Source: BQWY01 sp046351095 (GTDB taxonomy: Bacteria; Nitrospirota; Nitrospiria; Nitrospirales; Nitrospiraceae). From it: a DNA stretch of 64,000 bases. Every line of letters begins with the position of its first letter. Position 1 is the stretch's first letter. A program made the position numbers and the translations under genes. Below the pieces are notes generated by a model that was given only the letters and a program-made list of their open reading frames with translations, was not told the origin of the DNA and made no database searches. The DNA is taken from NCBI GenBank assembly GCA_046351095.1, contig JAXLZC010000001.1, positions 248,001 through 312,000 on the forward strand, in the 5' to 3' direction. Below are positions 8,718 to 17,736 of the stretch, one piece after another.

Positions 8718-9827
8718 GTGAAAACCGTTCTGCACATCTCCAGCAGCAGCGGACCGGGCGGTGCGGAACGGGTCGCCTGCGCACTGGCTGCGTCGCTCGA
8801 TTCCACGCAGTATCGGTCGCTGGTCGCGCTGTTCCGGCCCGGATGGTTGAAAGACCAGTGCGACGCGCGTGGGGTGCCGACGACGGTGCTCAGCGCTGAA
8901 GGCTTTCTGCACTGGAAGTGGATGCGCGACTGTTATCGACTCGTGAAGCGGGAACGAGTTGATCTGATCCAGGCCCATGAGTTCGACGCCATCGTCCACG
9001 GCTGGGTTGTTGCTAAATTGGCCGGTATTCCGCTGGTGGCGACGATCCACGGGAAAGTCTATTTTTGGGAGAAGGCACGCCGACGTTGGGCCTACAAAAT
9101 CGCCAGCGGTTCGGCAACATTTGTGGCCGTCTCGCAAGATTTGAAGCGATTTGTTGTTGAGACGGTCGGCATTCCGGACACACGTGTCGCGGTCATTCAC
9201 AATGGAATCGATCCTCGTCTGTTAGATGTCTCCACGGTCGATAGGGCCGCGGTCCAGCGAGACCTTGGGATTCCGGAAGGGAATCTCGTCGTCGGCAGTG
9301 TCGGCAATCTCTATCCGGTCAAAGGGCATACGTATCTTTTGGATGCCATTCCGTCAGTTTTGAAACATTGTCCGAATACGACGTTTATTTTTGCAGGCCG
9401 AGGCGAGTTAGAGGGGGCGTTGAAAGAGCAGGCTCGGTCGCTCGGCATTGAGGCGAATGTGAAGTTCTTGGGCCTCCGGCAGGATATTCCCAATCTGCTT
9501 GCCGCAATGGATGTGTTTTGCATGCCGTCTTTGTCGGAAGGCTTGTCGATCGCTCTCCTTGAGGCGATGGCTGCAGGGAAACCTGTCGTGGTGACGAACG
9601 TAGGCGGCAATCCCGAAGTTGTGCTGAACGGGAAAACGGGGCTCCTCGTCGAGCCCCAAAGCGGTCGTGAATTAGCCACAGCGCTGACGCAAGTCCTCAG
9701 TGATGCCGTGATGCGGCAAAGCTTTGCGAAGGCTGGGAAACAGCGGTTGGTGGACGACTTCTCGATTGCGCCCATGGCCGCACAGTATCAGCAGCTGTAC
9801 AGCGGAAGGGGAGAATTGCGTGCGTAG
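8718..9827 (+). CDS. GT4 glycosyltransferase
   Basis: A 369-residue GT-B enzyme. The N-terminal domain begins MKTVLHISSSSGPGGAERVA with the glycine-rich GGAE loop. The C-terminal domain has VGNLYPVKGHTYLLDAI, then FAGRGELEGALKEQ, then the donor-binding MPSLSEGLSIALLEAMAAGK (E-x(7)-E) and VVTNVGGNPEVV. All canonical GT4 positions are present and the length is normal. The start is GTG 8718, directly after the phosphatase gene. The final eight bases overlap the start of the O-ligase-like gene. It should add one sugar to the lipid-linked repeat unit; linkage and sugar are unknown. Confidence 0.92.
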   Translation: MKTVLHISSSSGPGGAERVACALAASLDSTQYRSLVALFRPGWLKDQCDARGVPTTVLSAEGFLHWKWMRDCYRLVKRERVDLIQAHEFDAIVHGWVVAKLAGIPLVATIHGKVYFWEKARRRWAYKIASGSATFVAVSQDLKRFVVETVGIPDTRVAVIHNGIDPRLLDVSTVDRAAVQRDLGIPEGNLVVGSVGNLYPVKGHTYLLDAIPSVLKHCPNTTFIFAGRGELEGALKEQARSLGIEANVKFLGLRQDIPNLLAAMDVFCMPSLSEGLSIALLEAMAAGKPVVVTNVGGNPEVVLNGKTGLLVEPQSGRELATALTQVLSDAVMRQSFAKAGKQRLVDDFSIAPMAAQYQQLYSGRGELRA

Positions 9828-11205
9828 TTCAATGTCCCTCCCGCTTGGATCAGGGCCTCAAATGCCAGGGCAGATGCCGCGCGTGTTACCCACCCAGGCC
9901 GAAAGCCCCTGGCCGTTTCGTTTGGTGCTCTTATCGCTCGTCTTTGAGTTCGGTCGTCCGCAAGAAATTATCCCCGGGCTGAAAGTCATCCCGTTTTCCT
10001 CACTCCTCAATGCCGCCATCCTAGTTTCATTGGTAATGAATCATCGTCTGAATTTTAAAAATATCCAGACCAAGCTGTGGGTTCCGCTGCTTGGCGTGAT
10101 GGTTGTTCATCTTCCACTTGCGGTGAACAGGTTTTACTCTGTGATGACACTCAAGGACATGGGGCTGCTGTTCTGCTTGTATTCCGGACTTATTGCATAT
10201 GTAACTACATTGGAGAGAATGAAAACGCTTGTGTCTGTGTGGGTCGGTGTGCATGTCATTGCGGCTGTGCTTGGGATTGCCAAGGGAGGGGTAGGGGTCG
10301 GCGGTTGGATGGGGGATGAAAATGACTTTTGTATGACAATCAATATGGCGTTGCCGTTCGCCTTTTTTATGAGCTATGCAACCGTAAATCCCGCGGAAAA
10401 ATTTCGCTACTTGGGACTGATGGCGATGTATGTGCTGACGGTGACGATCACCCTTTCTCGCGGTGGCTTTATCGGGATGGTTGCCGTCGGAATATATAGT
10501 TGGTTCCGTTCTCCGATGAAAATAGGAGCTATTCTGGTTGTTGCTGTGCTTGCGGTATTTGTGCTCATCGCCGCACCAGCAGCATTTTGGGAGGAGATCG
10601 GCTCTTCTTTCTCAAACGAAACGATGGAAAAAGGGACTGGAGGCGATCGACTCTATATTTGGGGAATCGGCTTTGAAATGTTTCTCGCAAACCCTGTGAT
10701 CGGAGTTGGACAAGGGAATTTCCCTTGGACATTTGAAGAATATGAGCAGGGGCGCACGTTTAACGAAGCTTCTCGGGCTGGTCGAGCCGCGCACTCGTTA
10801 TATTTTAGTTTGCTTGCGGAAATGGGGTTGGTGGGCGGGATCGTCTTTGCCCTCTTCAACCTGAATAACTATCGAAACATTCGTGAAATTGAGCAGGTTC
10901 TTGGGAAGCCGGTTATATCCGGCGAGAGACATTCGACAGAGTCGGAAAAAGCAAGAAAATGGCTTATCTATGCGGCGCGTTCGATGGAAGGCGCCATGAT
11001 TGGGTTTCTTGTGAGCAGTGTTTTTATTTCGACGACATGGTATCCAAGCTTCTGGGTCATGTCGGGATTTATCGTGGCGCTGCGCAACCTGGTCGTCGAA
11101 AAGTCCGGCGAGCTTGGCGTGCAGGCGGCCTCATCCGTAACACGGGAGTCATCAAGAAGAAAGGGGCCGCTGCTCCCAAGGTTACGTCCCCTCAAGGATG
11201 TGTAG
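9820..11205 (+). CDS. O-antigen ligase / polymerase-like membrane protein
   Basis: A 461-residue integral membrane protein with about ten hydrophobic helices, a large periplasmic-type loop (about residues 245-330) and the GVGQGNFPW stretch typical of the Wzy_C/WaaL family. These proteins polymerise repeat units or move finished glycans onto an acceptor. The start is GTG 9820, with GGGGAG 5 bases upstream, overlapping the previous gene by eight bases; ATG 9832 is the alternative. The reading frame is visibly richer in A and T than its neighbours, as is common for rapidly exchanged polymerase genes. Ligase versus polymerase cannot be decided from sequence alone. Confidence 0.82.
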   Translation: MRSSMSLPLGSGPQMPGQMPRVLPTQAESPWPFRLVLLSLVFEFGRPQEIIPGLKVIPFSSLLNAAILVSLVMNHRLNFKNIQTKLWVPLLGVMVVHLPLAVNRFYSVMTLKDMGLLFCLYSGLIAYVTTLERMKTLVSVWVGVHVIAAVLGIAKGGVGVGGWMGDENDFCMTINMALPFAFFMSYATVNPAEKFRYLGLMAMYVLTVTITLSRGGFIGMVAVGIYSWFRSPMKIGAILVVAVLAVFVLIAAPAAFWEEIGSSFSNETMEKGTGGDRLYIWGIGFEMFLANPVIGVGQGNFPWTFEEYEQGRTFNEASRAGRAAHSLYFSLLAEMGLVGGIVFALFNLNNYRNIREIEQVLGKPVISGERHSTESEKARKWLIYAARSMEGAMIGFLVSSVFISTTWYPSFWVMSGFIVALRNLVVEKSGELGVQAASSVTRESSRRKGPLLPRLRPLKDV

Positions 11206-11305
11206 GATCGAGTCAGTGTTGACAATGTCTGCCTCATATCCTTTGAACACGCACTCCAATCGATAACAACTCAAGAGTTCCTCCAGCAATTCGACAATTG
11301 ACCTC

Positions 11306-12442
11306 GTGAAGCCACTGCGTGTGTGCCACATCGCCATGGGGGACCTCTGGGCTGGGGCGGAGGTGCAACTTCTCACGCTTGCTGCCGAATTGGCGAAGTC
11401 TTCCCAGCTCGCTCTCGACATTATACTCTTCAATGAAGGTCGCCTTGCCGACGAATTGCGCACATTAGGACTGCCGGTCACGGTCTATCCGGAGTCGTCG
11501 CTTGGGACGTGGCAGTTACTCGGTGCGGTCACAGACTACTGTCGTCCGAAGCAGTTCGATCTTCTCCACGTCCATAAATACAAGGACACACTTGTCGGCG
11601 CGCTGACGGCGATGCGCTGTTGTGTTCCGCGTGTCGTGCGAACCGTTCATGGCCTTTCGGAGCCCTTCGCGGGAGTCCAGGCCATGAAGATGTATGCCTA
11701 TGAAGCGGTCGATGGCGCAATCATCAAGGCGAAGGTCGATCGAGTCATTTGTGTGTCGGCTCAGATCACGGAGGCGCTACAAGGCAGGTATGGGCGCGAT
11801 CGTGTGCGGCAAATTCACAATGGCATTCGCCTGGAGACGGTCGTCGCTCGCGTTGGCCGGGAAGCGATTTGCTCTCGAATCGGTGTACAGCCGCATGCGC
11901 AGCTTGTCGGCATCGTCGGGCGATTGACTGCTGTCAAAGGGCACGCCGATTTTTTGGTCGCGGCCGAATCGGTGGCGCGGCAGTGCGCCCAGGCAGAGTT
12001 TGTGGTTGTCGGCGATGGACCGCTCCTGCCCACGTTGAAAGCGCAAGCCGCATCGTTGGGCATTGCTGGGCGGGTGCACTTCGTCGGCCACCGTGACGAT
12101 ACCTACGATTTTATGCGCGCTCTCGATGCCTTCGTGCTACCATCTTTGCACGAAGGAATCCCTATGGTGTTATTGGAGGCGATGGCGCTCAGTCGTCCCA
12201 TCATCGCCAGCGACGTCGGGGGGATTCCGGAAGTGATACGGCGCGATATCGATGGGATATTGGTGCCTGCGCGAAATCCTGGTGCTGTGGCGAGTGCCTG
12301 TCTGTCGGTACTGACGGATACGCTACGCGCTGCTCAACTCGGCGCTTCTGCTCGGACCCGTGTCGAACAGTCGTTTTCGGCCGGTGCGATGGCGGCCCAG
12401 GTGCTCGGTCTCTATCAAGAGCTCGTTCCTCGCTCCGCATAA
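11306..12442 (+). CDS. GT4 glycosyltransferase
   Basis: A 378-residue GT-B glycosyltransferase. It opens LRVCHIAMGDLWAGAEVQLL with the WAGAE glycine loop. The C-terminal domain has VGIVGRLTAVKGHADFL, FVVVGDGPLLPTLKAQAASL and the donor motif LPSLHEGIPMVLLEAMALSR followed by IIASDVGGIPEVI. The start is GTG 11306; no convincing Shine-Dalgarno sequence precedes it. The 100 bases upstream hold no gene and only a weak TTGACA-like hexamer at 11219, so an internal promoter is possible but unproven. Membrane association is expected to be peripheral. The sugar is unknown. Confidence 0.92.
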   Translation: MKPLRVCHIAMGDLWAGAEVQLLTLAAELAKSSQLALDIILFNEGRLADELRTLGLPVTVYPESSLGTWQLLGAVTDYCRPKQFDLLHVHKYKDTLVGALTAMRCCVPRVVRTVHGLSEPFAGVQAMKMYAYEAVDGAIIKAKVDRVICVSAQITEALQGRYGRDRVRQIHNGIRLETVVARVGREAICSRIGVQPHAQLVGIVGRLTAVKGHADFLVAAESVARQCAQAEFVVVGDGPLLPTLKAQAASLGIAGRVHFVGHRDDTYDFMRALDAFVLPSLHEGIPMVLLEAMALSRPIIASDVGGIPEVIRRDIDGILVPARNPGAVASACLSVLTDTLRAAQLGASARTRVEQSFSAGAMAAQVLGLYQELVPRSA

Positions 12443-12506
12443 CAGTCGTGTTGTAGCGATTCGAGCATTCAGCGGCGGCGCAGCTTTTCTGAGAAGGACA
12501 TACACG

Positions 12507-14528
12507 GTGAGCACGGAAAACATGCTCAGAGCACACGGTCGGTCGATTCGTATCGCCTTGTTCGGTGCGGGACGCCATGCGCAGCACCATGCGCGAGCGA
12601 TTCTGCGCTGCCCCGGTGCGGAGCTGATAGCCGTCGCAGATCCATCCGAGGCGGCGCAAACAGCCATGCGCGAGATCGTGCCGACGGTCAAGAGTTATCC
12701 GACCCCCGAGGCGCTATTGGCCGCGGAACGCCCAGATGTCGTCCATATCATTACTCCGCCTGCGACGCACGCGCCGTTGGCGCTGTTAGCGCTCAATGCG
12801 GGCTGCCATATTTATGTCGAAAAGCCCTTCACCGAGCGAGTCGACGAAGCGCACCAGATCGTGACGCTTGCCCAGTCGAAAGGGCTGAAGATTTGTGCCG
12901 GGCATCAATTATTGTTCGAACCGCCGACACGTGTGTTGGCTGAGTACCTTCCTGCAGTCGGACGCGTTGTCCACGTCGAAAGCTATTTTTCCTTCCGGAC
13001 CGTGCGCCATGCCCCTGGAGGGCGTCGTGTGTTGCGCGCGGACCATCAGTTGCTCGATATCCTGCCGCATCCCGTCTATTTGCTGTTGCGCGCGTTGGAG
13101 CAAACTGGCGAGGGCCAGACGGAGTTGCTGTCGCTCAGTGTCAGCCGTGAGGGAACGGTCCATGGATTGGTGCGGCGCGGTCGTGTCACCGGTGCATTGA
13201 TCGTCACGCTGGAAGGGCGGCCGGTCGAGAGTTATCTCCGTGTCGTCGGGCGTAACGGGTCGCTTTCAGCCGACTACGTGCGGAGCACCGTGCAACGATC
13301 CATCGGGCCAGGCTCGTCCGGCATCGATAAATTGTTCGCGCCGTACCGGCAGGCGACCCAATTGCTGGCCGGAACGACTGCCGCCATGGCCGCCAGATTT
13401 CTCAAGAGCCAGCGGAGCTACCCAGGCCTGGCAGAACTCTTTACGGCATTTTACGAGGCAGTTTCCAAAGGGACTCCGTCCCCCTTGTCGCCGGAGAGCC
13501 TGATTGATACGGTGACCATTTGTGCGAAGGTTGCCGAGGCGCTCAAGCGCGAAGAGGAACGGGCCTTGGCCGAGGCGAGGCCGAAGCCCGTCACGGCGCG
13601 TGGAGTGTTGCTGACGGGAGGGACGGGGTTTCTCGGTAAGGAAATCGTCCAGGCGCTGCTGAAAAACGGCCGACAAGTGCGAGTGGTGGCGCGCCGCGAT
13701 CCGTCGCCATGGGAGCGTATCGGCGGCGTCGAGTACGTGGTGGCCGATGTCGCTGACGCTGCGTCTAAGACATTGTTCGACGGTATCGACTGCGTGATCC
13801 ATGCGGCTGCAGAAACGGCGGGTGGGTGGCCGGAACATCAGCGCAACTCCCTGGACGCGACGGAACACATGGTGCGCGGCGCCGCACAAGCCGGTATCAA
13901 GACTTTTATTCACGTGAGCAGCCTGGCCGTCTTGGCGCAAAGCAACGGAGCATCCATTTCGGACATGCATCCGTTGGAGCCGAACAGCAAGGGCTCTGGA
14001 CCCTATGTATGGGGGAAGTTGGAATCCGAGCGGATGGCGGTGAGTCTTGGGCAGGAGCTCGGAGTGTCCGTGAAGGTCGTTAGACCTGGGGCCTTGGTGG
14101 ACTATCGAGATTTCGAACCGCCTGGCCGATTGGGCAAACGTCTCGGTAACATTTTTGTGGCGGTCGGCTCTTCCGGCGACCGATTGGGCGTGGTGGACGT
14201 CGGCTTCGCCGGGCGGTTCCTGGCGTGGGCGGTTGATCACTGGGATGAGTTGCCGAGTCACCTCAACCTGCTCGATCCGGAATTGCCGACGAAAGCCTCG
14301 TTGCTGGAGCGGTTGCGTGTCAACAATCCAGACCTCACGGTTGCTTGGTTGCCGCGGTTTGTTCTGATTCCGCTGTCCTGGGTGGCGACGCTAGCACAAA
14401 AAGTCTTGAAGCCGGGAAAACCTGCGATCGACGTGGCAAAGGTGTTCAGTGTCTTGCCGTACGATACCAACGGAGTGAAAGAACTTGCCGTCAAGATGGG
14501 GGAATTGCCGAAGCGTGCTGGCGCGTGA
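12507..14528 (+). CDS. Fusion of Gfo/Idh/MocA oxidoreductase and NAD-dependent epimerase (SDR)
   Basis: A 673-residue two-domain protein. Residues about 10-355 form a Gfo/Idh/MocA-type dehydrogenase: RIALFGAGRHAQHHARAIL is the NAD(P)-binding loop and IYVEKPFTE is the signature EKP. Residues about 363-673 form an extended short-chain dehydrogenase: GVLLTGGTGFLGKEIVQALL is the cofactor loop, and the catalytic YVWGKLESE (Y-x3-K) follows. The start is GTG 12507, preceded by GAGAAGGA; a start 49 codons earlier would overlap the GT4 gene. Two successive redox or epimerisation steps on a sugar nucleotide in one chain is the likely meaning, but this is inference. Both active sites look intact. Confidence 0.85.
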   Translation: MSTENMLRAHGRSIRIALFGAGRHAQHHARAILRCPGAELIAVADPSEAAQTAMREIVPTVKSYPTPEALLAAERPDVVHIITPPATHAPLALLALNAGCHIYVEKPFTERVDEAHQIVTLAQSKGLKICAGHQLLFEPPTRVLAEYLPAVGRVVHVESYFSFRTVRHAPGGRRVLRADHQLLDILPHPVYLLLRALEQTGEGQTELLSLSVSREGTVHGLVRRGRVTGALIVTLEGRPVESYLRVVGRNGSLSADYVRSTVQRSIGPGSSGIDKLFAPYRQATQLLAGTTAAMAARFLKSQRSYPGLAELFTAFYEAVSKGTPSPLSPESLIDTVTICAKVAEALKREEERALAEARPKPVTARGVLLTGGTGFLGKEIVQALLKNGRQVRVVARRDPSPWERIGGVEYVVADVADAASKTLFDGIDCVIHAAAETAGGWPEHQRNSLDATEHMVRGAAQAGIKTFIHVSSLAVLAQSNGASISDMHPLEPNSKGSGPYVWGKLESERMAVSLGQELGVSVKVVRPGALVDYRDFEPPGRLGKRLGNIFVAVGSSGDRLGVVDVGFAGRFLAWAVDHWDELPSHLNLLDPELPTKASLLERLRVNNPDLTVAWLPRFVLIPLSWVATLAQKVLKPGKPAIDVAKVFSVLPYDTNGVKELAVKMGELPKRAGA

Positions 14529-14561
14529 GATAGGGTTTCTCAATTCCGATCCTATTATCGT

Positions 14562-15785
14562 ATGAAAGTCTTGTGGCTGGGGCATAACCTCGCGTTTCCG
14601 CCGAAGGGCGGTGCGTTACAGCGGAACTACAATCTCCTGCGGGAGATTGCGCGAAGCTGCGAGGTGCATATGCTTGCGTTCGATCAGCCGGTCACGCGAC
14701 CGGATAATGTCGCTCCATCCGATTGTGTGCGGGAACTCGCAAAGTTTTGTGCATCGGTCGATTGGGTGCCTCTCACCACGGCAAGCCGCTATTCGCTTGC
14801 GCTTCGCGGGATTTTTTCCGGCGAGCCGTATGACTTCGCCTGGCTCCGCTCTCCCGAAATGCAGCGTAAGCTCGACGATGTGCTGGCGCGGGTCAATCCA
14901 GATGTCATTCATGTCGATGCCCTTGGTCTTGCGCAGTTTGCGCCCCGACCGGAAGCGCGTCCGACTTTGCTGAACCATCATGACGTGGAGTCGTGCAAGA
15001 TTGCCGTGCGTGCGCAGAAAACGTCCAGCCTCCCACTACGCACCTACTTCGCGATGGAAGCCAAAAAACTTGCTGCGGCCGAATACCGCTGGTGTCCGCG
15101 GTTCGGTGTGAACGCCGTGGTATCCGAGGCAGAAGGAGATGTGCTCCGAGCCGTGAATCCGGCTGTGCGTGTGGCTGTGGTGCCGAACGGCGTCGATACC
15201 GAATTCTTCAGGCCACGGAAGGATCCTGGAGGACAGAAGATCGTCTTTTGCGGAAGCATGGATATGCATCCGAATCAGGAGGCTGTGCACTATTTCATCG
15301 AGAAGCTCTGGCCGAGCATTAGTGCCAAGGTGCCGACGGCGACATTCGATATCGTAGGGCGGAAGCCGCCGCAGTGGGTCGAGGCGCTGGCGCAGACCGA
15401 TTCGCGTGTGCGTGTCACGGGATTTGTCGAGGATGTCCGCCCGTATTTTGAGGAGGCAACGGTCTGTGTATCGCCGATCGTCAGCGGGGGAGGAACGCGT
15501 CTCAAGATCCTGGACAGTCTGGCCATGGGTGTTCCCGTCGTATCCACCCCCTTTGCCGCGTCGGGATTGGATCTTCAGCATGGGCGGCATGTCTTACTTC
15601 CCGATACGGACGCACAATTTATTGAGGACACCGTTCGGTTATTGAACGCACCGACCGAACGCGCTGTTCTTGCGCAACATGGCGCTCAACGTGTCGACGA
15701 ACTCTATTCGTGGAGAGTCGTCGGCAAGACCTTGTTGCAGGCCTATGAGACCGCTCGGCAGTTCACCGCCGCACGCGTGGCGTAA
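14562..15785 (+). CDS. GT4 glycosyltransferase
   Basis: A 407-residue GT-B enzyme. MKVLWLGHNLAFPPKGGALQ is the acceptor-domain start. NGVDTEFF, IVFCGSMDMHPNQEAV and the donor region SPIVSGGGTRLKILDSLAMG with VVSTPFAASGLDL complete the fold. The GGGTRLKILDSLA form of the donor motif resembles the group found in exosortase-associated loci (sugar transferase with PEP-CTERM association), though nothing in the sequence proves that link. No Shine-Dalgarno sequence is obvious before the ATG. It sits 33 bases after the fusion dehydrogenase gene and 23 bases before the AsnB-like gene. Confidence 0.9.
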   Translation: MKVLWLGHNLAFPPKGGALQRNYNLLREIARSCEVHMLAFDQPVTRPDNVAPSDCVRELAKFCASVDWVPLTTASRYSLALRGIFSGEPYDFAWLRSPEMQRKLDDVLARVNPDVIHVDALGLAQFAPRPEARPTLLNHHDVESCKIAVRAQKTSSLPLRTYFAMEAKKLAAAEYRWCPRFGVNAVVSEAEGDVLRAVNPAVRVAVVPNGVDTEFFRPRKDPGGQKIVFCGSMDMHPNQEAVHYFIEKLWPSISAKVPTATFDIVGRKPPQWVEALAQTDSRVRVTGFVEDVRPYFEEATVCVSPIVSGGGTRLKILDSLAMGVPVVSTPFAASGLDLQHGRHVLLPDTDAQFIEDTVRLLNAPTERAVLAQHGAQRVDELYSWRVVGKTLLQAYETARQFTAARVA

Positions 15786-15808
15786 GAGACGAGGACCCAT
15801 AGCATCGT

Positions 15809-17731
15809 ATGTGTGGCATTGCGGGAATGGTAAGTCTAGAGCCTGGAGCGGTCGATCAGGCCCTGGTGCGTCGAATGTGTGCGTTGATTCGTCGTCGAGG
15901 TCCAGACGACGACGGCTTCCACTTCGGCGATCGTGTCGGGATGGGCATGCGCCGCTTGGCGATCATCGACGTCCGCCACGGCAAGCAGCCGATGTACAAC
16001 GAGGATCGAACGATCGCCGTCGTGTTTAACGGCGAGATCTACAACTATAGAGAGCTACGCGAAGACCTCTTGAAGCGCGGGCATCGGTTGGAGACCTCCT
16101 CCGACACCGAGTGCCTCGTCCACCTCTACGAAGAATACGGCGATACGTTTGCGACGCACCTGCGTGGCATGTTTGCCTTTGCCATTTGGGACGATCGTCG
16201 AAAACGATTGCTCATGGGGCGAGATCGCCTCGGTATCAAGCCCTATTATTATTGGCAAGACGGAAACCGTCTGTATTTCGGTAGCGAACTGAAGTGTCTC
16301 CTGGCGGTTCCGCATTTTGAACGGAACATCAATCTGCCCGCGCTGTCCGACTATTTCACCTATAAGTATGTGCCTGGACCCCACACGATTTACCAAGGGA
16401 TCCAGGAAATCCCTCCGGCCCATGTGGCCGTGTGGAGCGAGGGAGCCCTGTCGTTCACTCGTTATTGGGCCATCGATCATACCCCCGGTCCCGATAAGCC
16501 GGTGCAGTATTATGCCGAAGGCCTCCGACATTACTTGGAAGAAGCGGTGCGTCTTCATCTTGTCAGCGAGGTTCCGCTCGGGGCATTTTTGAGTGGCGGC
16601 ATCGACTCCAGCGCGATTGTCGCGATGATGTCGCGGGCAAGGCAGGGGACGGTCAAGACCTTTACGATCGGATTTGAGGATGGGCAGGTCGGCGTCGACG
16701 AACGACCGTTTGCACGGACCATCGCTGACCTCTTCGAAACAGATCACTCCGAGTATCTCTACGAGAATCCGGAAAAGCAGATTGCGGATATGCTTCCGGC
16801 CATCGTTGAAGCCTTCGACGAACCATTTGCGGATTCCTCGGCGATTCCTAACTACATGGTTTCGGAAGCGGCTCGAAAGTTTGTCACCGTCGCCTTGTCG
16901 GGAACCGGTGGCGACGAGCTGTTTGCAGGGTATGAGCGCTACCGTGGTGCGATGGCAGCTGAACGGTATCAAGCCATTCCCGGGTTTCTTCGTCGTGGGG
17001 TGATCTCACCGCTCGTGCGTCGACTCCCCGAGGTGCAAGCGGCAGGGCTGTGGATCGATCGAGCCAAGCGGTTTGTCGAGGGAGCAGACCTTCCGCTTGC
17101 GCAACGCTATCAACGTTTCCTCTCCGCCTTCTCCGAGGAAGGCAAGGATGAGTTGTTCAGTCACGATGTGCGCGCCGAATTGGCGAAGCTGGGGAGGTAC
17201 CGCACACCGCTCGCCATGAGTCGCGTGCCCGATGTGACGGATCCAGTGGAAGCGATGTTGGCTGCAGACCAGATGCACTATTTGGTCGATGATGAGCTCC
17301 GTAAAACAGATCGCTTGAGCATGTGGCATTCGTTGGAAGTGCGGGTGCCGTTTTTAGACCACAAAGTCGTCGAGTTCGCCGCGAAGATTCCCGGCCGCTA
17401 CAAGCTCAACGGAATGACCAAAAAATTTGTGCTCATCGAGGGCGTGAAGAACCTGCTGCCCGCATCGATCCTCGATCGACGGAAGCAAGGCTTCTCGATT
17501 CCCTTAGCCGATTGGCTGCGGGGGCCATTGCGAGATGTTCTGCATGCGCGTCTCGATGCTCCGATTATTTCTGATGGCCGATACTTCAGTCGATCAGTCG
17601 TCTCCGCAATGCTTCGCGATCACGAGGCTGGCACTCGAAACTACGAGACCCAGCTTTGGACGCTCTTGATGCTCTCTCAATGGTCTGCTCAGTACTCTCA
17701 CGTTCCGTCGCATACGAGGGTCGAAAGGTAA
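15809..17731 (+). CDS. Asparagine-synthase-like glutamine amidotransferase
   Basis: A 640-residue class II amidotransferase. C2 is the N-terminal nucleophile (MCGIAGMV, after Met removal) and the glutaminase motifs RRGPDDDGF and VFNGEIYNYRELR are intact. The synthetase domain has the PPi-loop SGGIDSS at about residues 262-268, activating a carboxylate with ATP, and SGTGGDELFAGYERYR. Length and layout match the AsnB-like amidotransferases repeatedly found in exosortase polysaccharide loci, rather than only housekeeping asnB. It may amidate a uronic acid residue of the polymer, or make asparagine. The context favours the former, but the sequence cannot exclude the latter. Confidence 0.85.
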   Translation: MCGIAGMVSLEPGAVDQALVRRMCALIRRRGPDDDGFHFGDRVGMGMRRLAIIDVRHGKQPMYNEDRTIAVVFNGEIYNYRELREDLLKRGHRLETSSDTECLVHLYEEYGDTFATHLRGMFAFAIWDDRRKRLLMGRDRLGIKPYYYWQDGNRLYFGSELKCLLAVPHFERNINLPALSDYFTYKYVPGPHTIYQGIQEIPPAHVAVWSEGALSFTRYWAIDHTPGPDKPVQYYAEGLRHYLEEAVRLHLVSEVPLGAFLSGGIDSSAIVAMMSRARQGTVKTFTIGFEDGQVGVDERPFARTIADLFETDHSEYLYENPEKQIADMLPAIVEAFDEPFADSSAIPNYMVSEAARKFVTVALSGTGGDELFAGYERYRGAMAAERYQAIPGFLRRGVISPLVRRLPEVQAAGLWIDRAKRFVEGADLPLAQRYQRFLSAFSEEGKDELFSHDVRAELAKLGRYRTPLAMSRVPDVTDPVEAMLAADQMHYLVDDELRKTDRLSMWHSLEVRVPFLDHKVVEFAAKIPGRYKLNGMTKKFVLIEGVKNLLPASILDRRKQGFSIPLADWLRGPLRDVLHARLDAPIISDGRYFSRSVVSAMLRDHEAGTRNYETQLWTLLMLSQWSAQYSHVPSHTRVER

Positions 17732-17736
17732 ACGTG

